DNA from: Congeria kusceri
Taxonomy: Eukaryota > Mollusca > Bivalvia > Myida > Dreissenidae
Reading direction: 5' to 3'
Assembly (NCBI GenBank): GCA_027627225.1
Contig: CM051024.1
Location: 80,091,204 to 80,155,203, forward strand
DNA length: 64,000 bases
Part shown: positions 38,126-50,800 of the stretch, in pieces
How positions within the stretch are numbered: position 1 is the first letter of the stretch
Layout of the letters: every line of letters begins with the position of its first letter
Notes under the pieces: generated by a model
Told to the model about the DNA's origin: nothing
Databases searched by the model: none
The model's input: only the letters and a program-made list of their open reading frames with translations
Translations under genes and position numbers: made by a program

Positions 38126-38965
38126 TAACGTACAATCATCCTCCCTTTAACCTTAAGGCCAACATCTAGGCACTAATGCCTTTTACTTCTGACATCATTA
38201 AAGTAAATTTACCTTTGAGGCTGGTTCTAACCCACGCACACTACAGATTTATGGTGATCACCATTGGATACAGGTTTTAATTTATATTAAAATAATGCTT
38301 AACCATAGCAAACAACATTCTCATTTGTACACAAATTGTATATGGTTTAATGTTTATTGCAGAACTTGGATGACCATCTTCAAGTTGAAGATGATTCCGA
38401 CAACGAGTCTGGACAAGATATCAATATGGACAATGAAGACCTGCCCCAAACAAACCTGAGCCTTCCTATGACACAACATTATACAGACCAAGGGCCTGTC
38501 TTGATGCAACAAAACCCAAATGTTCGGCAAGTTTGAAATATACTTAGTATGTTTAATTGATAAGGTTATTTCAGTATTCGACACTTTTCTGCTGGGTGGT
38601 ATCAGAATTATACATGTATTGCTTTCATCGAAAGACTATTCAAAATGTTCGTGTTTACACTTTTCAGTGTGTTTTGCACAAATATGTTCTACATTAACTC
38701 ATCAAAATATGTTATATGCAATGTCATACATACAGGAATTTATATTCTAGTTATCTACGTGTTAAAATTCTTAATCATTATATTAAACATGAACATTTTA
38801 TAACACATACCAACAATATCGACGGTAGTCCCCCTAAATATACACATGTTTAAAAACAATACATATTCCTTCTTTTCAAGCAGATATATGTATCTGGTAA
38901 CTTTATATTGATGACACTGTTAAGACAAAAATATTTACAATGCAAAAAAAAACGTTTTTTAGAAA

Positions 38966-39003
38966 CATGCCTCCAGTGGGATTCGAACTCACGCCTACAA
39001 TAA
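38966..39003 (-). repeat. tRNA-like B-box remnant in transposon intron 2
   Basis: Minus strand reads GTGAGTTCGAATCCCACTGG, like the T-arm of a tRNA-Leu or tRNA-Ser. The 5' part is not recognisable. Also in copy 2 near 45717-45754. May be a SINE remnant shared by both transposon copies. Confidence 0.5.
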
Positions 39004-41132
39004 TGCCTATTTCAATGAAAAGTTTACTACACTTAAGTCCCGTTATCGATAGTACGCATGCATATAGCGGTACTTCATGTACATTTCATACATAACGATT
39101 TTACTACTACTACTGATTTTCCCGCGCCCGCTAAAAGTGTCCGCGGGGAAAGCATTTTATTATTATAAAAATAAATATTTTATTGAGCGTTTATAAAAAC
39201 GAGACATATGTGTGAAGCAACCATTTAATGCATACTTATTAAAACATAATGTTATTTATAAAAATATAATACCGCATTTACCGTCGATATGTCCCTTTAA
39301 TAGATGTTTATTCTGTTTTCTTTCAGTTGTATGGATACACAGACTGAAGCAGATTCGGTGATAACTGGAGTGCAAACGGAAGAAATATGTGTACGAAAGA
39401 CATGTGAAGGGACCTCACAAACAGTGATCGAAACTCAAGATTTTGGTGTTCAGTGTTGTCTACCAAGTCTTACATTTGATGACATAAAACACGATGATGA
39501 TCTTGTAAGCTTTTACACAGGCATTCCTAGTAGAAAGGCCTTCGAAGCAGTTTTTGATGAAATTAAAGATGATGCAGAGACGAGAACATCAAGGAGAAAA
39601 CTTAATTACGAAAGCAGTTCTGGATGGCGACCTCGTACGCTTTGTGTTATTAATGAATTTTTTATGGTGCTAATGCGCCTTCGTCTAGGACTGCTTATTG
39701 AGGACCTTAGTTTTCGATTCAACATTTCAAAATCTCAATGCAGTGACATCATTGAACGGTGGATCAATTACTTATGTGTTCAACTATCATTTTGGTCCAA
39801 TGGCCTTCAATGGAAACAGTGAAGGCAAATATGCCTAGAACATTTCGAGAAACATTTTCCAATACTAGGGTCATTATAGACTGTACAGAACTTTATAGTG
39901 AAAGCTCAAGCACACTGTCCTTGAAAAGTTTAATGTACAGTGACTATAAGTCTCACATGACACATAAAGCACTTGTAGGTATAAGCCCAAATGGTGTTGC
40001 AACATTTGTTTCTAATTGTTGGGTTGGAAGCATAAGTGATAAAAAAAATAACACAAAAGTGTGGAATTCTTGACCTTTTGGAAGCAGGTGATGCCATCAT
40101 GGCGGATAAGGGGTTTACAATAACTGATCTGACCACACCCAGAGGCATTGAATTGATCATTCCACCATTTAAGAAAAAAGATAAGCAGTTTACTAAACGT
40201 GAAGTCTATTTGACAAAAGAAATTGCCAGTGTTAGAATTCATGTAGAGCGACAGATGGAACGAATAAAAAACTTTAGGATCTTACAGGGTAACATTCCAA
40301 TCAATCAAGGACGTCGCATTTCAAAAGTATTTAAAATTTGTACATATTTAACTAATTTGTGGCCTCCTCTTATCCCCGATTAAACATTACATTTAACTGG
40401 CAAATCATCCATGATGATTATTCAGCTGTGAGTTTTAAGCCATTTATGATTTGTCGAGATATCTGTTTGATCTGTTCTTAAGTCACAATATTATTCTTAA
40501 ATCGACATCTATGACCATCTAGAAGAAATAATTTCTTTTGGGAATAATTCTGAGCGGTAGAAAGCATGATTCAGATTTGAACATTTCTTTAATGACTACA
40601 TGATTTTGTTGTTTTTACATGTTTTCATGTTATGTGTGGTATTTGAATTATTATAATGAGATAATGATCCATTTGTATTGCTACTCATTAATGCATTTTA
40701 AATACCGGTATTAAAGTGTATATTTACAACTCGATCTGCTTATGTTGTGCATATATTTTGAATATGTATCAGGACTGGGTCCATATTTCAGATACATGTT
40801 GAGATCATATGAAAGTATTTTCACTAAATTACAATGTTTATTAAACATCTATTTTAAAACTGCATACATCTGTATACATGTGTGATTTCCTTTCATGTTT
40901 ATAACACAAAAATAAACAACTTAGTTGATGAGATAAATTATAAAATGTTAAGTTAAAGAATTTACTTAAGATGTTTCTGGAATACAGCCCCAGCTATTTT
41001 CACTAATTACTGTCAAATACACAAAACAAAGATAGAACAGACATAATTTGCATCAATTTCATTTAATGCTGTGTTAATGCATTTTCACCTTTATTGAGAC
41101 TTTAATTGGTCTTAAACTGAACCATATTATGT

Positions 41133-44100
41133 TTATTCAAATAACTTCAGTCCGCGTCTGACACGCTGTGTGAACAACTCTGGCAGGAAGGAACTTACAT
41201 AAAAATCTTTTAGCTTTGTAACCATTTCTTTCCACAGCACAGGGTCAAAATGAATATGCTCAATGTTAATTCCCGTGCAAGTCAAAACAACAAAATCACA
41301 CCACAGTCGTCCAGATATCCCCATCTGACCCTGAACCTGGCAGTAGTAGGTATGGGTTTTTTTCAAGGATACAACACCATCCTGTAGAGTACAGAAGAAA
41401 TCTTTATCCTTGCAGCATTCTTCTGGAGTGGCCATTCGCCATCTCATCGATGCCGGACACTTGATCTCAAGCAGTCCAACGCTATCTGTACAGTGGCTGC
41501 AGTACACATTACCGTCAGGACTAGTTCCCAGGAATGGATATTGTCTGGTTACAATTAAACCACTGTCCTTCACACAAATGCCACTATGTTCGCTTTGCAT
41601 TTTCTTTACATACATTTTTCTCGCAGCTTTTTCATGCCTCTTGCCATACTCAGTGTATTTGCTTGTGAACTCATTATACAGTATGTCTTTGATAAGCCTA
41701 TCTGGGGCTGTTGTGGGTTTTCTCATACAAATTCTTCCAAAATAGGAGGATGTCAAACGTTCATGTCTGGCAAGTTTCACCTCTGGTGAACCCTGTACTC
41801 TTGTCAAAATTTCAGTGAGTGTCACTTCCTCATCTGTATGTGCCAGAGACTGAAAATGGTCCCTGAACACTTGTCTGCACTCTTCACTTTGCAAGTTAAC
41901 TGTGTCACAGAACATAAAACTTACATTTTTTAGAGTGGGCACATCTAGTTTCTTCTGTGTTGGGGGGAAATTTTTCAGCCAACCTACATTAAGGTCTTCT
42001 TGTTCCAGTCTTTTCTTGAAACGCTCCACATTAGCTGTGCAGCCATTAATTTTGTTCAGTTCATGGTCTTTTTCTAAATTCAACTTTCTAACTGGATGAG
42101 TACCTTGCCTCTGTTTGCAGTAGGTTACGTCCTCCGATTTGCGTGGTGTCAGTTTCCTTTGACGAGGATTTTTCATCATGCTATGGTTGTTCCAGATACA
42201 TGGACGAGACGTTGCTGCAAGTTCTCCATCTTTCTGCTTTTGAGTCTTGTCACCGATGGCATACAGCAGCGCACTGATGTGGTTACAGCATTCACCTTGT
42301 CTAAAAAACAATGAAGGAATAATATGTATACTTAACTATTATGGAGTATTAAAATGCATCCGTACATAATGGACAATGCATCTTAGTTATGTGATGCTAA
42401 ATACAACTACAAAAATCAATTAATTAGTATGATAATATGTTAAATAAGTGTATTCAAATGTGGCATTATGTTGACACACTGAACTTGTTGATGTCAATGG
42501 ACAAGTAAACATCAAAATGTTACTTGTTACTGTTGTAGGTCAGATAATTTACAAGCATTGGGAAAGTCAGGCATAAGATTTGAACACCACTGCATATGCA
42601 TATTTTTTTATAATTACATGTGTGTCATATATCTATTAAAACCTTTTTTGTGATTTCGAAAATAATGCATAACAAATTAACAATAATTATTGTTTACCCT
42701 GCTGGACAGTTGCAACATGCTGAATGGATACAGCCGGTAACCTTGGACAAGAGAACCCAAGTTTGGTATGCTGGTGATTTCTTCTGATCTGCAGTGGGGA
42801 ACGATGGTAGAACACGAGCTCGGACAAAGCAGTGGCTGGAATCTAGACTGATTTGATGAACCTAAAGGAAATCAATGAACATTATTTCAAGAAGTTAAAT
42901 GTTTTATTTAAGTTTAACAAGGATGTAATTGAGTATGGTGTTCCATTAAATTCATTTTTTTTTAAATAATGCAAAGAAATTATTTCAATGTACAGAGTGA
43001 TATTTAATTAAAATGTCAGACATATGAATACATTGAGATGTCCCACTCTAATAACTTGACAGCCTGTACACCCCCCCCCTTTCCCCCCGTGAATTGACAT
43101 CAATAATACTAATAAGAATACACAGGATAATAAGCAATCATTGTTAAAAAGGTAATCTTAAATTGATCGACTGTATAAATGAATACTTTAAGATTTCAAT
43201 TAATTCATTATGGAATCTTTGTAGGCATGTAAATTGGTTATCTAATTGTAATTGTAATTGTGGGTCATTTAAAAAATGTAAAAACATAATGCCATTTAAA
43301 AAATGTGAAAACATAATGTCAGGAATGGCTAAATTTTGGGAGGGTTAGTGTCAGTGGTGGAAAATAAGCGGGATGGCATATACTATGTAGAGCATATAAC
43401 CGGGAGGGCATGTGTTGGTATATGCTATAAATATCGCAATGGCATACGCCGGGAGGGCATGTGTCTGGCTTCCATTTAATAAATTATAATTATGTTTGCT
43501 CTGTTTATACTCTATACTATGATAAATAATAATTATTAAGAAAATTATTATTAATTGTAAAATTATTTATATTCTCTGCATAGATAATAATATTTCCAAA
43601 ACAGGATTAAACTATTACATTAATTATTTTTATTATTAATTAGTAAAATGTGACTAGTCTAACATATACTTTTTTGTGATAGATTTGATGAAACCTCTGA
43701 ACATCAGTCTATGACACATTTCTGCATATATTGTGAAGCTATACCTATCAAATCAGCATATATGATATACAAAACTTGCCTCAACATTGTACACATGTCT
43801 TTCTTCATAGTAGCCCTTGGCCTTCAATTGTCTTTTTGAATTTTTCTTCAAGACAATGTAGTTGTAAATGTCTTTAACGGATACTTCAGGTATACAATCG
43901 CAATTATCCGACCAATCTGGAAGCTCATCTGGGTTGGGAACAACTTCACCAGTTGATAAAACGAATCGTTCCGTCTCGATCTGTTTTTTGTTCAGTTTCG
44001 TCTTCTTCGGCTAACTGATGTTTACTTTTGATTGACAGTTTGTATGTCCCTTTAACACGTTCAATCAGCTCGGCTTTTCTCCACGATACATTCTGCTTAC

Positions 44101-44197
44101 GATTGGCTAAGTAGAGCTTTAAATCGACAACCTTAAACCCGCCCAGTTCATTATTATTTTGACACGCTTCGTGAATTTGTTTGTCAATGTCCGCCAT
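41133..44197 (-). CDS. SAP-SWIM-YqaJ nuclease of transposon, copy 1
   Basis: Exons on the minus strand: 44197-43780, 42861-42698 and 42300-41133. Model about 582 residues if one frameshift is ignored. The N-terminus (MADIDKQIHEACQNNNELGG..) has a SAP-like DNA-binding helix pair (VVDLKLYLANRKQN..KAELIERV). Exons 2-3 encode a SWIM zinc finger (CNC in exon 2, CNH at the start of exon 3). Exon 3 encodes a YqaJ/lambda-exonuclease-like PD-(D/E)XK domain: FLGTSPDG (Asp near 456), LLEIKCP (Glu/Lys near 472/474) and YYCQVQGQM. Known YqaJ enzymes are DNA exonucleases tied to recombination; its role in transposition is inferred. Intron 1 has a GC donor (GAG/GCAAGT), supported by phase. Exon 1 contains a one-base shift at a T6 run (about 43984-43989) shared with copy 2, so even this copy may be impaired. 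Exon 3 is intact here. Its stop is about 750 bases from that of the convergent transposase. Confidence 0.82.
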
Positions 44198-44282
44198 TTT
44201 GAATTTATGTAATCCCCGGAGTAGATAGTGGGATTACTTCCCTTAGATTTCAGGGGACGTAACCGAGTTATCGGAAAGGACA

Positions 44283-44287
44283 ATTAT
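44283..44287. other. 5-bp spacer between head-to-tail transposons
   Basis: GGACA (end of copy 1), ATTAT, TGTCC (start of copy 2). A simple second insertion next to the first using the AT target would leave only AT, so the extra three bases need another explanation (see findings). Confidence 0.9.
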
Positions 44288-44428
44288 TGTCCTTTCCGAT
44301 AAGTGATTTGTCTTCCCTTGAATACTCTTCTTAAGCGCATGCGCAGTGACGCAATTTTAACATCCGGGGAGTACAAAACACGGAAGTAAATTGACATTGG
44401 AATACGTTAACCTTGATCGCTAAATAAA

Positions 44429-47133
44429 ATGGACAAACCACGGCGAACTAAGCCGAAATATTGTTGTATTTGTAAGGGAATTTATCGAGGAAAAGTAATT
44501 GATGGAAGGACTGTTTCGCTTCATCGATTTCCGCAAAATAAAGTTGCCAAACGTGTTTGGATAAACAGGTGTAAAACTGTCATGAGGACATTTAAGTGGA
44601 CAGAGCACAAACGTCTCTGCAGCGAACATTTTGTGGGTTTAAGTGGACCAAGTAGTCGTCACACTCTTCCCACGCTCTTTCCAACTCAAAATGGATGTGT
44701 AAAAGAATTCCCTTCTTCCGTAAGTATATTTTTATAATTGGTATACTATAATTATAACACAAAATATTAAATTGTACTGTGTGAAATGATTTTTTAAACA
44801 CGACACACCAATGACTCATTTAGCCATTAACACTAGCACAGCGCTCTACCAACTGAGCTAACCGGGCGGCTGGTTATAACGTACAATCATCCTCCCTTTA
44901 ACCTTAAGGCCAACATCTAGGCACTAATGCCTTTTACTTCTGACATCATTAAAGTAAATTTACCTTTGAGGCTGGTTCTAACCCACGCACACTACAGATT
45001 TATGGTGATCACCATTGGATACAGGTTTTAATTTATATTAAAATAATGCTTAACCATAGCAAACAACATTCTCATTTGTACACAAATTGTATATGGTTTA
45101 ATGTTTATTGCAGAACTTGGATGACCATCTTCAAGTTGAAGATGATTCCGACAACGAGTCTGGACAAGATATCAATATGGACAATGAAGACCTGCCCCAA
45201 ACAAACCTGAGCCTTCCTATGACACAACATTATACAGACCAAGGGCCTGTCTTGATGCAACAAAACCCAAATGTTCGGCAAGTTTGAAATATACTTAGTA
45301 TGTTTAATTGATAAGGTTATTTCAGTATTCGACACTTTTCTGCTGGGTGGTATCAGAATTATACATGTATTGCTTTCATCGAAAGACTATTCAAAATTTT
45401 CGTGTTTACACTTTTCAGTGTGTTTTGCACAAATATGTTCTACATTAACTCATCAAAATATGTTATATGCAATGTCATACATACAGGAATTTATATTCTA
45501 GTTATCTACGTGTTAAAATTCTTAATCATTATATTAAACATGTACATTTTATAACATATACCAACAATATCGACGGTAGTCCCCCTAAATATACACATGT
45601 TTAAAAACAATACATATTCCTTCTTTTCAAGCAGATATATGTATCTGGTAACTTTATATTGATGACACTGTTAAGACAAAAATATTTACAATGCAAAAAA
45701 AACGTTTTTTAGAAACATGCCTCCAGTGGGATTCGAACTCACGCCTACAAAAATGCCTATTTCAATGAAAAGTTTACTACACTTAAGTCCCGTTATCGAT
45801 AGTACGCATGCATATAGCGGTACTTCATGTACATTTCATACATAACGATTTTACTACTACTACTGATTTTCCCGCGCCCGCTAAAAGTGTCCCCGGGGAA
45901 AACTTTTTATTATTATAAAAATAAATATTTTATTGAGCGTTTATAAAAACGAGACATATGTGTGAAGCAACCATTTAATGCATACTTATTAAAACATAAT
46001 GTTATTTATAAAAATATAATACCGCATTTACCGTCGATATGTCCCTTTAATAGATGTTTATTCTGTTTTCTTTCAGTTGTATGGATACACAGACTGAAGC
46101 AGATTCGGTGATAACTGGAATGCAAACGGAAGAAATATGTGTACGAAAGACATGTGAAGGGACCTCACAAACAGTGATCGAAACTCAAGATTTTGGTGTT
46201 CAGTGTTGTCTACCAAGTCTTACATTTGATGACATAAAACACGATGATGATCTTGTAAGCTTTTACACAGGCATTCCTAGTAGAAAGGCCTTCGAAGCAG
46301 TTTTTGATGAAATTAAAGATGATGCAGAGACGAGAACATCAAGGAGAAAACTTAATTACGAAAGCAGTTCTGGAGGGCGACCTCGTACGCTTTGTGTTAT
46401 TAATGAATTTTTTATGGTGCTAATGCGCCTTCGTCTAGGACTGCTTATTGAGGACCTTAGTTTTCGATTCAACATTTCAAAATCTCAATGCAGTGACATC
46501 ATTGAACGGTGGATCAATTACTTATGTGTTCAACTATCATTTTTGGTCCAATGGCCTTCAATGGAAACAGTGAAGGCAAATATGCCTAGAACATTTCGAG
46601 AAAAATTTTCCAATACTAGGGTCATTATAGACTGTACAGAACTTTATAGTGAAAGCTCAAGCACACTGTCCTTGAAAAGTTTAATGTACAGTGACTATAA
46701 GTCTCACATGACACATAAAGCACTTGTAGGTATAAGCCCAAATGGTGTTGCAACATTTGTTTCTAATTGTTGGGTTGGAAGCATAAGTGATAAAAAAATA
46801 ACACAAAAGTGTGGAATTCTTGACCTTTTGGAAGCAGGTGATGCCATCATGGCGGATAAGGGGTTTACAATAACTGATCTGACCACACCCAGAGGCATTG
46901 AATTGATCATTCCACCATTTAAGAAAAAAGATAAGCAGTTTACTAAACGTGAAGTCTATTTGACAAAAGAAATTGCCAGTGTTAGAATTCATGTAGAGCG
47001 ACAGATGGAACGAATAAAAAACTTTAGGATCTTACAGGGTAACATTCCAATCAATCAAGGACGTCGCATTTCAAAAGTATTTAAAATGTGTACATATTTA
47101 ACTAATTTGTGGCCTCCTCTTATCCCCGATTAA
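44429..47133 (+). CDS. THAP-DDE transposase, copy 2, intact
   Basis: Exons 44429-44719, 45114-45277 and 46077-47133 give a continuous 503-residue model (1512 bases with stop). The start is the ATG that begins MDKPRRTKPKYCCIC, because the THAP finger must be N-terminal. THAP C2CH: C12, C15, C64, H67, with WINR and LHRFPQN as usual. The linker has an acidic SDNESGQDIN segment. The C-terminal half has a helix-turn-helix around RPRTLCVINEFF..LSFRFNISKSQC (residues about 254-290) and the catalytic triad D337 (IIDCTEL), D412 (IMADKGF) and E459 (IHVERQ) of the DDE_Tnp_4 superfamily. It should cut and join the TIR ends in the nucleus. Intron 1 is GT-AG. Intron 2 fits only as GC-AG: the exon ends at CG before GCAAGT, and the next exon starts after TTTCTTTCAG. 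An upstream in-frame ATG at 46054 belongs to the intron side of that acceptor. Confidence 0.88.
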
Positions 47134-47882
47134 ACATTACATTTAACTGGCAAATCATCCATGATGATTATTCAGCTGTGAGTTTTAAGCCTTTTATGAT
47201 TTGTCGAGATATCTGTTTGATCTGTTCTTAAGTCACAATATTATTCTTAAATCGACATCTATGACCATCTAGAAGAAATAATTTCTTTTGGGAATAATTC
47301 TGAGCGGTAGAAAGCATGATTCAGATTTGAACATTTCTTTAATGACTACATGATTTTGTTGTTTTTACATGTTTTCATGTTATGTGTGGTATTTGAATTA
47401 TTATAATGAGATAATGATCCATTTGTATTGCTACTCATTAATGCATTTTAAATACCGGTATTAAAGTGTATATTTACAACTCGATCTGCTTATGTTGTGC
47501 ATATATTTTGAATATGTATCAGGACTGGGTCCATATTTCAGATACATGTTGAGATCATATGAAAGTATTTTCACTAAATTACAATGTTTATTAAACATCT
47601 ATTTTAAAACTGCATACATCTGTATACATGTGTGATTTCCTTTCATGTTTATAACACAAAAATAAACAACTTAGTTGATGAGATAAATTATAAAATGTTA
47701 AGTTAAAGAATTTACTTAAGATGTTTCTGGAATACAGCCCCAGCTATTTTCACTAATTACTGGCAAATTCACAAAACGAAGATAGAACAGACATAATTTG
47801 CATCAGTTTCATTTAATGCTGTGTTAATGCATTTTCACCTTTATTGAGACTTTAATTGGTCTTAAACTGAACCATATTATGT

Positions 47883-50800
47883 TTATTCAAATAACTTCAG
47901 TCCGCGTCTGACACGCTGTGTGAACAACTCTGGCAGGAAGGAACTTACATAAAAATCTTTTAGCTTTGTAACCATTTCTTTCCACAGCACAGGGTCAAAA
48001 TGAATATGCTCAATGTTAATTCCCGTGCAAGTCCAAACAACAAAATCACACCACAGTCGTCCAGATATCCCCATCTGACCCTGAAGCTGGTAGTAGTAGG
48101 TATGGGTTTTTTTCAAGGATACAACACCATCCTGTAGAGTACAGAAGAAATCTTTATCCTTGCAGCATTCTTCTGGAGTGGCCATTCGCCATCGATGAGA
48201 TGCCGGACACTTGATCTCAAGCAGTCCAACGCTATCTGTACAGTGGCTGCAGTACACATTACCGTCAGGACTAGTTCCCAGGAATGGATATTGTCTGGTT
48301 ACAATTAAACCACTGTCCTTCACACAAATGCCACTATGTTCGCTTTGCATTTTCTTTACATACATTTTTCTCGCAGCTTTTTCATGCCTCTTGCCATACT
48401 CAGTGTATTTGCTTGTGAACTCATTATACAGTATGTCTTTGATAAGCCTATCTGGGGCTGTTGTGGGTTTTCTCATACAAATTCTTCCAAAATAGGAGGA
48501 TGTCAAACGTTCTTGTCTGGCAAGTTTCACCTCTGGTGAACCCTGTACTCTTGTCAAAATTTCAGTGAGTGTCACTTCCTCATCTGTAAGTGCCAGAGAC
48601 TGAAAATGGTCCCTGAACACTTGTCTGCACTCTTCACTTTGCAAGTTAACGTGTCACAGAACATAAAACTTACATTTTTTAGAGTGGGCACATCTAGTTT
48701 CTTCTGTGTTGGGGGGAAATTTTTCAGCCAACCTACATTAAGGTCTTCTTGTTCCAGTCTTTTCTTGAAACGCTCCACATTAGCTGTGCAGCCATTAATT
48801 TTGTTCAGTTCATGGTCTTTTTCTAAATTCAACTTTCTAACTGGATGAGTACCTTGCCTCTGTTTGCAGTAGGTTACGTCCTCCGATTTGCGTGGTGTCA
48901 GTTTCCTTTGACGAGGATTTTTCATCATGCTATGGTTGTTCCAGATACATGGACGAGACGTTGCTGCAAGTTCTCCATCTTTCTGCTTTTGAGTCTTGTC
49001 ACCGATGGCATACAGCAGCGCACTGATGTGGTTACAGCATTCACCTTGTCTAAAAAACAATGAAGGAATAATATGTATACTTAACTATTATGGAGTATTA
49101 AAATGCATCCGTACATAATGGACAATGCATCTTAGTTATGTGATGCTAAATACAACTACAAAGATCAATTAATTAGTATGATAATATGTTAAATAAGTGT
49201 ATTCAAATGTGGCATTATGTTGACACACTGAACTTGTTGATGTCAATGGACAAGTAAACATCAAAATGTTACTTGTTACTGTTGTAGGTCAGATAATTTA
49301 CAAGCATTGGGAAAGTCAGGCATAAGATTTGAACACCACTGCATATGCATATTTTTTTATAATTACATGTGTGTCATATATCTATTAAAACCTTTTTTGT
49401 GATTTCGAAAATAATGCATAACAAATTAACAATAATTATTGTTTACCCTGCTGGACAGTTGCAACATGCTGAATGGATACAGCCGGTAACCTTGGACAAG
49501 AGAACCCAAGTTTGGTATGCTGGTGATTTCTTCTGATCTGCAGTGGGGAACGATGGTAGAACACGAGCTCGGACAAAGCAGTGGCTGGAATCTAGACTGA
49601 TTTGATGAACCTAAAGGAAATCAATGAACATTATTTCAAGAAGTTAAATGTTTTATTTAAGTTTAACAAGGATGTAATTGAGTATGGTGTTCCATTAAAT
49701 TCATTTTTTTTTAAATAATGCAAAGAAATTATTTCAATGTACAGAGTGATATTTAATTAAAATGTCAGACATATGAATACATTGAGATGTCCCACTCTAA
49801 TAACTTGACAGCCTGTACACCCCCCCCTTCCCCCCGTGAATTGACATCAATAATACTAATAATAATACACAGGATAATAAGCAATCATTGTTAAAAAGGT
49901 AATCTTAAATTGATCGACTGTATAAATGAATACTTTAAGATTTCAATTAATTCATTATGGAATCTTTGTAGGCATGTAAATTGGTTATCTAATTGTAATT
50001 GTAATTGTGGGTCATTTAAAAAATGTAAAAACATAATGCCATTTAAAAAATGTGAAAACATAATGTCAGGAATGGCTAAATTTTGGGAGGGTTAGTGTCA
50101 GTGGTGGAAAATAAGCGGGATGGCATATACTATGTAGAGCATATAACCGGGAGGGCATGTGTTGGTATATGCTATAAATATCGCAATGGCATACGCCGGG
50201 AGGGCATGTGTCTGGCTTCCATTTAATAAATTATAATTATGTTTGCTCTGTTTATACTCTATACTATGATAAATCATAATTATTAAGAAAATTATTATTA
50301 ATTGTAAAATTATTTATATTCTCTGCATAGATAATAATATTTCCAAAACAGGATTAAACTATTACATTAATTATTTTTATTATTAATTAGTAAAATGTGA
50401 CTAGTCTAACATATACTTTTTTGTGATAGATTTGATGAAACCTCTGAACATCAGTCTATGACACATTTCTGCATATATTGTGAAGCTATACCTATCAAAT
50501 CAGCATATATGATATACAAAACTTGCCTCAACATTGTACACATGTCTTTCTTCATAGTAGCCCTTGGCCTTCAATTGTCTTTTTGAATTTTTCTTCAAGA
50601 CAATGTAGTTGTAAATGTCTTTAACGGATACTTCAGGTATACAATCGCAATTATCCGACCAATCTGGAAGCTCATCTGGGTTGGGAACAACTTCACCAGT
50701 TGATAAAACGAATCGTTCCGTCTCGATCTGTTTTTTGTTCAGTTTCGTCTTCTTCGGCTAACTGATGTTTACTTTTGATTGACAGTTTGTATGTCCCTTT

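Larger units (their letters stand above)
37678..40383 (+). pseudogene. THAP-DDE transposase, copy 1, two frameshifts
   Basis: Exons 37678-37968, 38363-38526 and 39327-40383. Exon 1 encodes a THAP zinc finger (CCIC at residues 12-15, W44, CSEH at 64-67). Exon 2 is acidic. Exon 3 encodes the helix-turn-helix and DDE nuclease (VIIDCTEL, IMADKGF, IHVERQMERIKNF). Compared with copy 2, exon 3 lacks one T near 39792 (CATTTTGG against CATTTTTGG) and has one extra A at about 40040-40047 (eight As against seven). The -1 and +1 shifts bracket the first catalytic aspartate, so about 85 residues including that Asp are read out of frame. It also has a G-to-W change in a GGRPRTL segment. Transposition through its own enzyme is unlikely. 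Confidence 0.9.
37537..44282 (+). mobile_element. ISL2EU-like DNA transposon, copy 1
   Basis: 6746 bp with perfect 15-bp terminal inverted repeats TGTCCTTTCCGATAA and its complement TTATCGGAAAGGACA. The empty site in the left duplicate (2383-2390, CCTATTGC) shows that insertion duplicated AT (AT before copy 1 at 37535-37536, AT after copy 2 at 51030-51031). It carries two convergent genes: a THAP-DDE transposase (+) and a SAP-SWIM-YqaJ nuclease (-). A THAP/DDE_Tnp_4 transposase plus a YqaJ-type second protein, with AT duplications, is what I recall for ISL2EU elements in the PIF/Harbinger assemblage. The transposase of this copy is frameshifted twice. Confidence 0.88.

Noticed and set aside
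41410..42314. Plus-strand ORFs opposite the nuclease gene
   Set aside because: Shadows of the minus-strand YqaJ exon, which has clear domain motifs.
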